From contig NC_011830.1 of NCBI RefSeq assembly GCF_000021925.1, forward strand, positions 4,375,001-4,439,000: DNA of 64,000 nt, written 5' to 3'. Positions 45,314 to 55,559 of this stretch are shown here, in pieces. Each line of letters begins with the position of its first letter. Within the stretch, counting starts at the first letter, position 1. This DNA comes from Desulfitobacterium hafniense DCB-2. Its GTDB lineage: Bacteria > Bacillota > Desulfitobacteriia > Desulfitobacteriales > Desulfitobacteriaceae. The notes beneath the pieces were generated by a model that was not told the DNA's origin, did not search any database, and saw nothing but the letters and a program-made list of their open reading frames with translations. The position numbers and the translations under genes are program-made.

Positions 45314-46375
45314 TCATTCCTTTCTTCTGAAGCTGTGAACGCGTTTTTCCATCTGTGCTACTAAGCTACAGGCGATATTGAACCTTTCAAAGTTCTCACT
45401 GGGCCGATAGGTCTGTATCGTACGTATGCGCCCAGCTTGTCCCATAAGTTTTCGCAGCGTTTCACTTTCGTACAATTCACGCATAATAGAGCCATATTCC
45501 TCAGGACTGCCAACCAAAAAACCCGAAACCCTATCCTCCAGCAAATACATTCCCAGAGGGTCGCGTGAAATCACGGTTGGGACAGCCGCTGCCATGGCTT
45601 CCAGGACTGCGTTTTCCGTTGTTGCAAATGTATGAGGGTGCAGCAAATAGCCGAAAACATCAAAAGTCCTCAAAAGTGCATCAACATTACTCACCCAGCC
45701 GGCTAAAGTAAAATACCGCTCCATACCGCACCGCAGAATATCACTCTGCAACTCAGTCGTTGTTTCGCCGGCGAGGATAAAATGGCAATTGGGGATCTGC
45801 CTAATAACTGAATTGCAATAATCAAGATAATCCGGCGGCAACTTTTTATAGCTTGGTGAGCCAACATAGCCTATGGTAAATCTATCTTGTATTAAAGCAT
45901 AGTCATTTTTAGGCAACACAAGCTCCGGCTGGAAATCGCCACAGCCATATACAAGCGAGGCATTCCGACACCAATTAGGATTTTCCAATGTGAGTGGTGA
46001 CGTCGCCAGGAGATAGTCACATTCGTTGATAAGCAGATCAGGAAGCGGCGGATCAAAATAGCCATTCTTGTGGCTCCACAGAACTACCCGGCATGGCACA
46101 TCGGGAAATTCCTCCAAAAACGAATCCATGAGCTTGCCGCCCCACCAATTAAGTACAACTACATCTGCATCGGCAATGACCATCTGTATTTTATCGTATT
46201 CCACGACCTCAACACCCGCATTCCGGCACCGCACAATGTGGTTCAACTTCTGCGGTGTGTCAAGCAGTACAATGCGGTGGGTGTTCTCGCCAGACATTTT
46301 GCCTAATATCGCCATACCGCCAATTGCCTTACCTGCCCCATTGCCCATATGTGAGGCAATATGTACTATGTTCAC
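45314..46375 (-). CDS. Glycosyltransferase family 4-like protein
   Basis: 353 residues from GTG 46375 (AAAGGTGAG upstream); GTG 46390 is an alternative. FTIGYVGSPSYKKLPPDYLD and the C-terminal FGYLLHPHTFATTENAVLEAMAAAVPTVISRD (the ExxxxE-type donor-binding motif of GT-B enzymes) place it in GT4. It should add a sugar to the flagellar or surface glycan. Confidence 0.82.
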   Translation of the reverse strand: MNIVHIASHMGNGAGKAIGGMAILGKMSGENTHRIVLLDTPQKLNHIVRCRNAGVEVVEYDKIQMVIADADVVVLNWWGGKLMDSFLEEFPDVPCRVVLWSHKNGYFDPPLPDLLINECDYLLATSPLTLENPNWCRNASLVYGCGDFQPELVLPKNDYALIQDRFTIGYVGSPSYKKLPPDYLDYCNSVIRQIPNCHFILAGETTTELQSDILRCGMERYFTLAGWVSNVDALLRTFDVFGYLLHPHTFATTENAVLEAMAAAVPTVISRDPLGMYLLEDRVSGFLVGSPEEYGSIMRELYESETLRKLMGQAGRIRTIQTYRPSENFERFNIACSLVAQMEKRVHSFRRKE

Positions 46376-46454
46376 TTTGCTGAAACTCACCTTTCATCAT
46401 AAAACTCCGGTTAACATCCTCAGCTGACTCATGTCTTCCGATAAGTTTAAACTC

Positions 46455-48614
46455 TTAAAATAGATTTTGAACACCCGGATTGTAATAATCAGAAAAAACA
46501 AACATCCTTTTCACTTCATTCGAACAAATGTAATTGGCATTGGAAAACATTCCATAAAACTCATCAACCATTTTAATATCGAAGGTTCTTTCCAGCAAAT
46601 TTTTATCTATTTCCACCATATCATCAATATATTGCTCAATACCTCGATGACATTCCTGAATCATTGAAAAGTTTCTTTCAATAATACCGGCATCAAAAAT
46701 CGGGGCATTATTTTTATCAAATTTAATAAGCTGCTCATCCGGAGACGAAAAAACAACTTCCCCAAATAAATATTTTGCGGCTAAATTTGTTTCCCCAATA
46801 TGAGGTGACGCCATTTCGGGGTAATACGAATAACTCTGCTGGGCTGATCCTAAAATACTTAAAGCATCATATTCTATTGCAAAATAATATCCAGTCAATT
46901 CATTGTCAATTAATAGTTTTCTTAAAAAGTGCTGTGTAACTCCGCGACCAACAAAATTAACTACACCGATCTTTTCAATCTTGCTAATATTTAAATTGCT
47001 TAGGTAATTTAAATAATTAGTTCGTTCGTTGTGAGCATTAATAAGTATCTTACTTTGATACTTATATAGAATATAATCAATAAGATCATCTTCAGACAGC
47101 TCATAATAATATTTCTCAGCAATCAAATCCTCCGCTTCAGCATATACGCCGAAAGCATGGAGTAAAAGTTGTCTAATTTTTATCTTTTTAGTCTTACAAA
47201 GGGTTTTTACAATGAACTCTACATCTTTTTTGGTTTTGAGCGCTGCTACGCTTGCAGCTCTTCTTGATATTAAAAAATAGATTCCCTGAGGCGCTTCCAA
47301 GTTATAATGATCCACCAATTTGCGGTAAATCTTTTCAAGAATATAACCATCGCGCGCAAAAAACAACAATTTATCAATGCCGTTTTTCTTAGCCATTCTG
47401 ATCAGCCATAAAATAAAACCCAAAACCAGGGGCCCAAAAGATACATAGCCTAAGTCGAATGCGTTATCGATTGCGAATCTGCCTTTACCTTTATTAATGG
47501 CAAAGGGGCTATTTAAAAAACGACCGGCAAACTGACCTAGCATTACACAGTCATTGATGCTCTGTGCTTTAACGAGTACAGAGTTTAATACTGACATTGA
47601 CATTAGATCATAGGCACTCTTCACTTCGAATGTACTGATATTATATTTCCGTGGCATATCAATATCGGACTGCCGGTTATCTCCTATATGCAAGATGCTT
47701 TTTCCACTATATATTTCTTTTACATATTCCCATAGGGTGCCCGAAGTCTTAGACATTTTTAATTCACAAGAGATAAACAGATTTTCATAGCCTGCTATTT
47801 GATGCATTTTAAGCAGCTTCTTAATTGCGGCGCTATTCCAATACATGTCCGTTGTAATACAAATCTTCTTTTTCTTATTTACTGCATAATTAAAACATTC
47901 GGTTAAGGCATGTCTTGGCGTACAATATTTTAACTCAAATTCATATTCCATAGATTTGATCTGATCGATTACCTCGTCTGTAAGGCACAACGTTTCTTGA
48001 AGCCTGTTGTATATCTGCTCCATGGTAAAATGTCGATCTATATTGGCGAAGCAGTATTTTTCCGCTTCTATCCTACAAATCTTAAAGTTGATATGTATAT
48101 TAAATCGTTCAGCCAATTCACGTTCTATTAAATCAAAAATATTTGCCGGCATTAAGATTCTTCGCATTATCAAAGTATCAAATAAATCAAACGATATCAC
48201 ATCATGTTTGTCTATCGCTGATTTAAGCTTTTCGAGTGTTCTATCCCAATAATCATTATCCATTGTGGCAGGATTAGGCTCCGGCCGCTTACCATTTATA
48301 TAAAGAATCTCTATTCCATGCTGGCAAAGGAAAGCAATCCTTTGATAAATTATGCTGCTGACAGAGATATTGGCAACGATAATGATCAATTCAACGTCCT
48401 TTATAGCATCATCGTATGATAAAACATTATAGCCGTAGACGATATTGCCAACGGCATCTTTATCCATCAAACCTACAATATCATAGCCACTAATATGTTC
48501 TAATAGCAGTTTTGTTTTTTCACCTATACCATAGAGAGCGATTCGTTGTTTCTTGTATTGGGAAAAATTATCTTCGAAAGCAATTAAAAACCGGCTCTCT
48601 GCTAAGCTTAGCAT
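46455..48614 (-). CDS. Large HAD-like protein with N-terminal GxG...DK domain
   Basis: 719 residues from ATG 48614 (GGAAGGAATATAATT upstream). Residues about 25-75 hold RIALYGIGEKTKLLLEHI and IVGLMDKDAVGN, like the N-terminal domain of neighbouring proteins. HAD motifs follow: SFDLFDTLI, ITTDMY, and ILHIGDNRQSDI. The C-terminal 350 residues (LLFFARDGYILEKIYRKLV, YFLISRRAA) are found with HAD domains in some polysaccharide clusters. Phosphatase or sugar-phosphate transferase roles are possible; none is shown. Confidence 0.7.
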   Translation of the reverse strand: MLSLAESRFLIAFEDNFSQYKKQRIALYGIGEKTKLLLEHISGYDIVGLMDKDAVGNIVYGYNVLSYDDAIKDVELIIIVANISVSSIIYQRIAFLCQHGIEILYINGKRPEPNPATMDNDYWDRTLEKLKSAIDKHDVISFDLFDTLIMRRILMPANIFDLIERELAERFNIHINFKICRIEAEKYCFANIDRHFTMEQIYNRLQETLCLTDEVIDQIKSMEYEFELKYCTPRHALTECFNYAVNKKKKICITTDMYWNSAAIKKLLKMHQIAGYENLFISCELKMSKTSGTLWEYVKEIYSGKSILHIGDNRQSDIDMPRKYNISTFEVKSAYDLMSMSVLNSVLVKAQSINDCVMLGQFAGRFLNSPFAINKGKGRFAIDNAFDLGYVSFGPLVLGFILWLIRMAKKNGIDKLLFFARDGYILEKIYRKLVDHYNLEAPQGIYFLISRRAASVAALKTKKDVEFIVKTLCKTKKIKIRQLLLHAFGVYAEAEDLIAEKYYYELSEDDLIDYILYKYQSKILINAHNERTNYLNYLSNLNISKIEKIGVVNFVGRGVTQHFLRKLLIDNELTGYYFAIEYDALSILGSAQQSYSYYPEMASPHIGETNLAAKYLFGEVVFSSPDEQLIKFDKNNAPIFDAGIIERNFSMIQECHRGIEQYIDDMVEIDKNLLERTFDIKMVDEFYGMFSNANYICSNEVKRMFVFSDYYNPGVQNLF

Positions 48615-48628
48615 AATTATATTCCTTC

Positions 48629-49951
48629 CTATATCTGTTCCCCCGCAGGTATTTCGTTTGCGGTGCCGGCATTTATTTTGCACATCCGGCAAGCATTAAT
48701 ATATGATAACGAACTAAATTGATCTAGTTTGCTCGCTAATTCACCGGCATTAAAATCATGTATTTTTATGTGTTCTTCTTCCCCCAAGGATAATTTCCCT
48801 GCTGTGACTCCCGCATACTGATGAGGGCATTTATATAAAATACCGTTATGCAGTCTGGAGCAAATAGAAATAAAACAATTGGCAAAGCCTTTTTCCAGTT
48901 CTTCAATTGCCGCATCTCTTTTATCAAAAGGGGTAAAATCCACCCAGTTAGTACTTGAAATATACATATAATCAATCTCATGGCTCTTTAATTGTTCCAT
49001 TGTACTTCTGATTCTTGTTCTTAATCTTTCCGAAACGGTATCCGTATAATTTGAAACCTGCAAGGTTATTCTTGGATGCTTTAATAATGCACATATTTTT
49101 TCATTAGGAACAACAGTCCCGTTAGTAAACAAACGAATACAACCTACATTAGGAATTTTTAAAACTTCCTGCAACAGCTCTTCTAACTCCGGATATAAAA
49201 GTGGTTCACCGCCAATAAACTCGAGCAATGCGACAAACTCACATGATTCTACTACCTTTTTTATGTCATTTAATACCGTAGCTTTTTCCACAAAATGCGG
49301 ATTTTCTTGGTACGGAACAAGTTCGCAGCAGGCTTTACACTTCAACGTACAATACTGACCTAAGATATAACCTAATTTTAGATAACTTTTGCTATAAGCC
49401 TGGCTCGCATTGGGAATTACAGGACAAGCCGGGGAAATCCTGCGCAGGTAATCATGAAATATATTACACCCCCGTTCTTCGGCGCCACAACTTAAACAAT
49501 CTACTATATCGAAGCTTTCTTTATCTTTATTCTTCGCTAAGCATTTACTATATCGTAAAATATGCGCTATTTCATGACCGTATTTTATAATATTAGCATT
49601 ACTATTTAATTGCTTAATACCTATAACTGCACTATTTATTATGCTTTTAGAATTAATAGCAATAATAATAACATGATTAGCCGGCAATGATGACAGCTTG
49701 TCCAGACCATATACATTAACGCCACAAACACCGGTTATTTTCTCTGCACCTCTATCAATAAAATACCCTATATTTATTTCATGTGCTTTTAATACTCTAT
49801 ATAAAGTAGCCCCTAAAGAACCCGCGCCATATATTATAATTTTTTTATCTTTCAACAGCTCTTTTACTAATATGACTGATTCAGATAGATAGTTCTCATC
49901 TTCTAAAATATTTAGATATTTTCCCATTAACTTGTTGAATTGATCCAGCAT
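48629..49951 (-). CDS. Radical SAM protein with N-terminal GAG...DR domain (paralogue 4)
   Basis: 440 residues from ATG 49951 (AAAAAGGGTGGGGAAT). N-terminal IIIYGAGSLGATLYRVL and IGYFIDRG are followed by a linker with several Cys, then Cys201-x3-Cys205-x2-Cys208 (YCTLKCKACC) and EFIGGEPLLYPELEELL. The C-terminal end has CPHQYAG and ACRMCKI. It is more distant from paralogues 1-3. Substrate unknown. Confidence 0.87.
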   Translation of the reverse strand: MLDQFNKLMGKYLNILEDENYLSESVILVKELLKDKKIIIYGAGSLGATLYRVLKAHEINIGYFIDRGAEKITGVCGVNVYGLDKLSSLPANHVIIIAINSKSIINSAVIGIKQLNSNANIIKYGHEIAHILRYSKCLAKNKDKESFDIVDCLSCGAEERGCNIFHDYLRRISPACPVIPNASQAYSKSYLKLGYILGQYCTLKCKACCELVPYQENPHFVEKATVLNDIKKVVESCEFVALLEFIGGEPLLYPELEELLQEVLKIPNVGCIRLFTNGTVVPNEKICALLKHPRITLQVSNYTDTVSERLRTRIRSTMEQLKSHEIDYMYISSTNWVDFTPFDKRDAAIEELEKGFANCFISICSRLHNGILYKCPHQYAGVTAGKLSLGEEEHIKIHDFNAGELASKLDQFSSLSYINACRMCKINAGTANEIPAGEQI

Positions 49952-49973
49952 ATTCCCCACCCTTTTTAAGTTC

Positions 49974-51167
49974 TTATAGCGTAGCGTATAAAACTGTTTC
50001 CCAAGTATTTAGATGATGACTGCGCAAATAGAATTGATAATTTGGCACTAATTCATAAAGCAATAACGGTATCTCCCATAAGTCAGCAACCTTGTGGTAT
50101 ACACAAATCGCCAAATCCGGCTCTGCGTTTACAATTATCTTTTGACATCCCTTTATCGCATCTATTTCGCTTCCTTCAATATCCATTTTTATCATAGTTG
50201 GCACAATATTATTTTCCATCAATACGTCATCAAGCCGAACGATTTTTATCTTATCCGTTTCTAAAATCTCATAACCCAGGTCAACTTCTTTGCTTTCTTC
50301 CAAATCACAATAGCTTAACCCTGAAGCTCTTATATTAAAGTTAACTTCATTAGTTTCTTTTCCGACTCCTAAGGGAAATGTCATATATTTTTCTTTTATT
50401 TTTCCTTTTAATTCATCTACAGTTTTTGACAAGTCATCATAAATCTTTATATTTGCTTCAAAAGCATAGTATTCATCACAATTATAATAGTTTAGTAATT
50501 TTACTAAAGAATCGCCGTTCATTGCTCCACAATCAACAAACCGTGAATATCCTTTCTTCAATGGAACATCAGGTTTAAAATATTGTATTGTATTATAGCT
50601 ATTCACTGTCAAATCGTAATCAAACGTCCTATGCGCACGTAAATTACTTGCAAAAACACTTCTGCTATGATCATCTTGTAACAAGTCTAATGCTCGAAGT
50701 ATCCTTGTTTCACCCGAGTTTGACAGTTCTATATCGATAGCCTCCAAGCTGAACGGTTGCGGAACACAAAGTGAGGACAGATGTGAATAACCAAATGATA
50801 TGTTTTCATAGCCTAAATGCTTTAAATACTCTATAATCTCTTGACGTTTATGCCATTCATCAGGGTAAAAACTAATAGCAATAAAAACATTTGCTTTTTT
50901 TCTAATACTGGCATCCAAAATATTATCGTCAGGCAAATACACAGGAATATCCAATACCAATTGACCGGGAATCGCCATCCTATCTAAAAAAGCATATATG
51001 ATAATACCTTTTTCTTTAAATATTTTGCCTGTATGTTTTCCAACATTACCGGCTCCGTAAATAATAACAGGTTCATTGACATCAATATATTTACTTAAAT
51101 CATAAGAATAACATTGCGGCATGTTTAACGTTTCGAGAACATGTCTCTTCGCTTCAAGCTTGTTCAT
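49974..51167 (-). CDS. FkbM-type methyltransferase with N-terminal GAG...DR domain
   Basis: 397 residues. N-terminal VIIYGAGNVGKHTGKIF and IYAFLDRMAIPGQLVLDIPVY match the protein at 43109. The FkbM part has FVDCGAMNGDSLVKLL, MIKMDIEGSEIDAIKG and DLAICVYHKVADLWEIPLLLYELV. It clearly arose from the same ancestor as the 43109 gene but their DNA has diverged much, and this copy has more AT-rich codons. ATG 51167 follows GAGGAGCGCG. Confidence 0.88.
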   Translation of the reverse strand: MNKLEAKRHVLETLNMPQCYSYDLSKYIDVNEPVIIYGAGNVGKHTGKIFKEKGIIIYAFLDRMAIPGQLVLDIPVYLPDDNILDASIRKKANVFIAISFYPDEWHKRQEIIEYLKHLGYENISFGYSHLSSLCVPQPFSLEAIDIELSNSGETRILRALDLLQDDHSRSVFASNLRAHRTFDYDLTVNSYNTIQYFKPDVPLKKGYSRFVDCGAMNGDSLVKLLNYYNCDEYYAFEANIKIYDDLSKTVDELKGKIKEKYMTFPLGVGKETNEVNFNIRASGLSYCDLEESKEVDLGYEILETDKIKIVRLDDVLMENNIVPTMIKMDIEGSEIDAIKGCQKIIVNAEPDLAICVYHKVADLWEIPLLLYELVPNYQFYLRSHHLNTWETVLYATL

Positions 51168-51242
51168 AAATTACGCGCTCCTCATCATACGATTTAACAA
51201 TATGCTAATTAATCTTTATGAACCCCATAGCTTTAAACATAG

Positions 51243-52763
51243 CTACTTCCTGATAACCTTTATACAATAATCCTTGATGCATAACCGATTCAGCGTTGCC
51301 TGATCAGCATTTGGATTAGCCGCCTTTAGCTTATTCATCAGGAATTCTTGATCAGCAACGGATATACTTTCCAATTCACCAGCAACAGTACAATCAACAG
51401 CACCGAAAAGTTTCAGACACGCCAAGACCTCGTTCAACGGTGTGCTCGCAGGCAAATCAGGATCAGACGCCACCTCCATACCGATAGAGCGCAAAAACGC
51501 ACGATAATCATCGGTGTTGCGGACCTTAAAAAGTAACAGCCCTCCCGGCTTTAAGAAATCGTATAAATTTTGTAAAAGTCTAACCGGCAGGGGATAGGTA
51601 TTAACCGGCTCGCCGAGTACAACAAGATCAAATGTCCCATTGGCATAATGCTGCTGGATAAAATCAATCCTGTCACATTGGACTTCACTGCACACCGTTT
51701 GCAGATCAAGATAATACTTGGCCGCCGTGGTAAAGGCATATGATGCAACGTCGGTAATCCCACGCCGTTTCAGGCGATTGCGTATCTCCAAGGCCGGAGC
51801 GCCACAACGTACGTCAACAGTCAGTGCTTTTACCGCTCTTGGTATTTTTGCCGTATCAAGCTGCGCAAGCAGCGTCAGTTCGAAGTTGTTTATATCATCC
51901 CACGGATCGATACCATAATATTTTTTGCGGTAAACGGCTCGTCCGTGCTCTAAGCTTGCCTGGAATGCCACCGGATCTTTATCCTCCAGATTGCGAAAAT
52001 CATGATCATGACAAATCCACGTATCGCGGCAGAGGACAAGTTTATAGCCCATGCGCCGTATGCGGGCGCAAAGATCATCTTCAATAAAATCATAGAAATA
52101 GGCGGCATCATTTATCCCAACATTGTCTAAAACATCCCGTAAGAAAACGTTAATTACACTGATGAGCCGGAGGCGTTCCTCCCATTTTGCCGGATCACTT
52201 TGATTGAATGCAGCTGCCTTTTTCTGCATATCATCAAAATCAGAAAAGCCAAGATCAACTTCCTGTAAATTGGACACATTAGAAGAAACAGGCTCAACAA
52301 AACCAATCTTCGGGTCAGATTGATAACACTTCAGCAGATTGCTTAGCCAATTCTGAGTTACATAAATATCATTAGATATATTGACAATATATTTTCCTTT
52401 TAGAATATTAATATAATATTTAAACGGCAACGTTGCTCCCTTATTTTGCGTCATACGGATAATCGTCTTATTTTCATATGGCACCGACTGGAAAAAGTCC
52501 AACGTCCCGTCATCACTGCCATTATCAACCAATATGAGCTCGTAGTCCACGTCCCGGGTATATTTTAGGATACATTCCACACAGTATTTAGTCTTATGCA
52601 GACGGTTATATCCCGTCACGACAATAGAACATGTCGGTACATCTGGTGCATCATACATATAATAGGCTCTTTTACGGTTTTTCCACATATCATCAGATGG
52701 CGAGGGCGGTATCAGGGCGTCTGTATTAATGACAATTGGCTCTTTATAATAGTCGCTTTTCAC
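51243..52763 (-). CDS. Family 2 glycosyltransferase fused to a methyltransferase-like domain
   Basis: 506 residues from GTG 52763 (GGGGGAATC upstream). Residues about 40-285 form a GT-A domain: CSIVVTGYNRLHKTKYCVE, LILVDNGSDDGTLDFF, NISNDIYV (DxD-like), FIEDDLCARIRRMG. Residues about 310-480 resemble a SAM-methyltransferase fold: LTVDVRCGAPALE, FDLVVLGEPVNTYPLPVRLLQNLYDFLKPGGLLLF. One protein might thus add a sugar and methylate it. Confidence 0.8.
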   Translation of the reverse strand: MKSDYYKEPIVINTDALIPPSPSDDMWKNRKRAYYMYDAPDVPTCSIVVTGYNRLHKTKYCVECILKYTRDVDYELILVDNGSDDGTLDFFQSVPYENKTIIRMTQNKGATLPFKYYINILKGKYIVNISNDIYVTQNWLSNLLKCYQSDPKIGFVEPVSSNVSNLQEVDLGFSDFDDMQKKAAAFNQSDPAKWEERLRLISVINVFLRDVLDNVGINDAAYFYDFIEDDLCARIRRMGYKLVLCRDTWICHDHDFRNLEDKDPVAFQASLEHGRAVYRKKYYGIDPWDDINNFELTLLAQLDTAKIPRAVKALTVDVRCGAPALEIRNRLKRRGITDVASYAFTTAAKYYLDLQTVCSEVQCDRIDFIQQHYANGTFDLVVLGEPVNTYPLPVRLLQNLYDFLKPGGLLLFKVRNTDDYRAFLRSIGMEVASDPDLPASTPLNEVLACLKLFGAVDCTVAGELESISVADQEFLMNKLKAANPNADQATLNRLCIKDYCIKVIRK

Positions 52764-52951
52764 TTGTTTGATTCCCCCATATCCTTAAGTCCATTCATTA
52801 TTTGATAAACACTTCTTATCCCCTATTATCTGCAAAACTCATTTCAGAAAAAGTGCAAATCATAAATCCTACCTCCTTATCGCTTTGAATCTGTTAAGCG
52901 AAATCAATAACTTAACACTTTCAACAGCGCAAAGACACCACCCTAATCTTC

Positions 52952-54274
52952 CTATAGACTTTCTCTGTTGTTACCAACATTTCGCAATTGTAAAAACTTA
53001 AGCTCGTTATCTTTATCATTAAGAGCGCTGTAATAGTGTTGGCTGTATAATAATACCTCATCATTATAAAAATCTTTAATACGTAAACAACTTAATATTG
53101 TTATCCATTGCAAATCACCAGAATCAAATGCTTGATGAAAGCTGGTCAATAATTGCTTGACATCCATGGACAAAAGCTTGTATTTGTTATTTAAAAAAGC
53201 AACCACGTCGGAACATAATGCATTGATAGGTTCCATTTTATTGAGTGTTTCTATTAGCGTTTTAATTTCGTCGATTTCAAGGTCAAATTGACTCATGAAA
53301 GATGCCCGGCTGAGTTGTCCATACACAAAAGAAATAAATTTTCTGTTATCTACGATCTCATCAACAGAAAACGTCCTGAAGATTTCATCAACAAATTCAC
53401 TGCTGGAAAATAGATTGGGCAATTTGCTAAGCAGATTTTTTAATTCAAAATCCTCAAAATCATCATCAAGCATGCAGCTTAAAATCGCGGGCAAGATACA
53501 ATCATAATATTTTGTTTTCGGGTGATCATTTATGATATATTGCATTATCACCCATGATGTATCGATATATGCTCTTTGATAATGAACCGGGGTAACATCA
53601 TGATTATACGTGTAATCTGCAATGAAGTATTTAGATACATCAATAATGTACGGCTCATATTTACTTATAATATAATCTTCAATATTCCTTATTTTTTCAT
53701 TATACTTTGCATTCCCAAAAAACAATTTATTATCGGGAATTAACTTTATTCTTTTGTTGCTGTCAATATAGCTATCACAGCAAGTCAATCTTACTAAGAC
53801 AATATTGTCCTTATATTTCAACTTGATATTTTGCCAGTATAAATCAACATAGCTATACCAAATAAAATCAGGCAATTCCAGAATATTACACGAACCAAAC
53901 TGGTTCGCGTTGTTTTTGTAAAATGAACTGTTATAAAATGTATAATCATATGTTGAAAAAGTCGTCTGCTTGTATATAGCTACGTCTTGGCAAAAATCAA
54001 AAAGGTCAATCACTAAAAACTGAGAATTTGAATCCAACAGCATGGGAATTGTTTGTTTTTCTAGTGCATATCTTAAGCAGCGAAATTGATAATCCGAATA
54101 ATTCATTTCATTCTTATCCAATACATCGATGCTGAAATCGACAGGAGGCATTATACAAGACACGATATTGTTCCTTGCAAAATAAAGATTTACATCTGCA
54201 TGCTTATTGTCAGGATGATTAAATATGTCCCTGCTGACACAAGAGCCATGAACATCCACCTTAGTCTTTTCCAT
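52952..54274 (-). CDS. DUF6270-like protein
   Basis: 440 residues from ATG 54274 (GAGAGGTTAGTG). VDVHGSCVSRDIFNHPDN at the N-terminus and YFARNNIVSCIMPP fit DUF6270, an SGNH-like domain found in polysaccharide loci; a HYQRAYIDTSW block might supply the His. The C-terminal 170 residues are helical and not recognised. Codon use is AT-rich, like its neighbour at 49974. An acyl-transfer or esterase role would be guesswork. Confidence 0.6.
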   Translation of the reverse strand: MEKTKVDVHGSCVSRDIFNHPDNKHADVNLYFARNNIVSCIMPPVDFSIDVLDKNEMNYSDYQFRCLRYALEKQTIPMLLDSNSQFLVIDLFDFCQDVAIYKQTTFSTYDYTFYNSSFYKNNANQFGSCNILELPDFIWYSYVDLYWQNIKLKYKDNIVLVRLTCCDSYIDSNKRIKLIPDNKLFFGNAKYNEKIRNIEDYIISKYEPYIIDVSKYFIADYTYNHDVTPVHYQRAYIDTSWVIMQYIINDHPKTKYYDCILPAILSCMLDDDFEDFELKNLLSKLPNLFSSSEFVDEIFRTFSVDEIVDNRKFISFVYGQLSRASFMSQFDLEIDEIKTLIETLNKMEPINALCSDVVAFLNNKYKLLSMDVKQLLTSFHQAFDSGDLQWITILSCLRIKDFYNDEVLLYSQHYYSALNDKDNELKFLQLRNVGNNRESL

Positions 54275-54311
54275 CACTAACCTCTCAAATATCCAAGTCT
54301 TACGAAATTCT

Positions 54312-55415
54312 CTATTTCTCCCACTTTGGTGAAAATTCCGTGTCTATCTGAATAAAAGCATGTTCCTTATTCCAGTTTGCGAAAGACGACTGATAACAAC
54401 GTCCACAACTGGGACACATCTTACCCGGAACGTTGACCTGTGCTCTCCACTCCTGATATTCTCGACTATTCCACATTGATTCAAAATCAGGGTATTGGTC
54501 GATATGAAAAAGCTTTTCTGGCGATGACATGCAGGCTCTGACATAGCCATCCGAACCAAGAAAAAAGTCACGCCACGCAGTAAAACACGGTTTATGCGCC
54601 GCGTCTCCGGCCGGATCTTCTCCGCGCTGATGAGGCAGCTTTAACAAGATTCCGAGTTTTGCCGCCCGCTCCTCGGCTTGTCCGAAGCAATAACGCACTA
54701 AATCCATATCATCAAATAATGTCTCTTCAAGCAGATTCTCACTGAACGCGGTTAGAAACACACCTTTGACTTCATTCAACCCTAACTCGGCAGCGAGATC
54801 AACCATGTCCGGTAGTTGTCTTATATTCGATTTCATCATTGTCATAACGAAATTAATATGCGGAAAATTCAACCCACGCAAAGCTTTTTCATTCGTTATG
54901 GCTTTCAACCCTTCAATCACCTTTTGGTAGTTCAATCCGCGCCGCAAAAATTCATTTGTTTTGGCATCCGCTCCATCCATGCTTACGGCAAAAACATCCA
55001 CTTCATAATCGAAAATCGCATCCTTCAACACATCAAGCCGCATGCCATTGGTACAAAAATATTTGCGTATTCCGCGTTCATGTAAATATTGAAGCATCTC
55101 CTTAAATTGGGGGTGAATAGTTGGCTCACCCCATCCCATCAACGTGACTTCCTCAATATCACTCATAATTGGCTCAAACTTCTTAAACCATTCAGAATTA
55201 AACCGTGTCAGTTCAAAGGTTGCCGAGTTTCTCCCGCACATCAAGCAATTCAAATTGCATGCATTTGTCAGCTCAAATACCAGTCTCTGAGGTTTACTTG
55301 TCAAAACTGTCGCACCGTTCTTCATTTCCTGACGGTTATGTTCCGAGTTAGCCAAGCGCCGACCGGTTAATGGACGGATTTGAATTAAGTTGTTTGTTTT
55401 TGCCCGGATCGCCAT
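54312..55415 (-). CDS. Radical SAM/SPASM protein (paralogue 5)
   Basis: 367 residues. Cys53-x3-Cys57-x2-Cys60 (ACNLNCLMC), TLMGWGEPTIHPQFKEML, and a SPASM-like end: CFTAWRDFFLGSDGYVRACMSSP and CPSCGRCYQS. It looks closer to general SPASM enzymes than to paralogues 1-3. ATG 55415 follows GGGAAGTGATATAA. A 144-base gap precedes it; nothing stands out there. Confidence 0.88.
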   Translation of the reverse strand: MAIRAKTNNLIQIRPLTGRRLANSEHNRQEMKNGATVLTSKPQRLVFELTNACNLNCLMCGRNSATFELTRFNSEWFKKFEPIMSDIEEVTLMGWGEPTIHPQFKEMLQYLHERGIRKYFCTNGMRLDVLKDAIFDYEVDVFAVSMDGADAKTNEFLRRGLNYQKVIEGLKAITNEKALRGLNFPHINFVMTMMKSNIRQLPDMVDLAAELGLNEVKGVFLTAFSENLLEETLFDDMDLVRYCFGQAEERAAKLGILLKLPHQRGEDPAGDAAHKPCFTAWRDFFLGSDGYVRACMSSPEKLFHIDQYPDFESMWNSREYQEWRAQVNVPGKMCPSCGRCYQSSFANWNKEHAFIQIDTEFSPKWEK

Positions 55416-55559
55416 TTATATCACTTCCCAGTTAAAATATGAGTAGCAAAAGAATCTCCCACTCCCAAAAAAGAGGCCCGCCGATTATACACACATTTCT
55501 ACGCTATAGCCGCTCAATCTCATAAACCAGCAACAATAACTGGTATACCCTCTTGCTTT

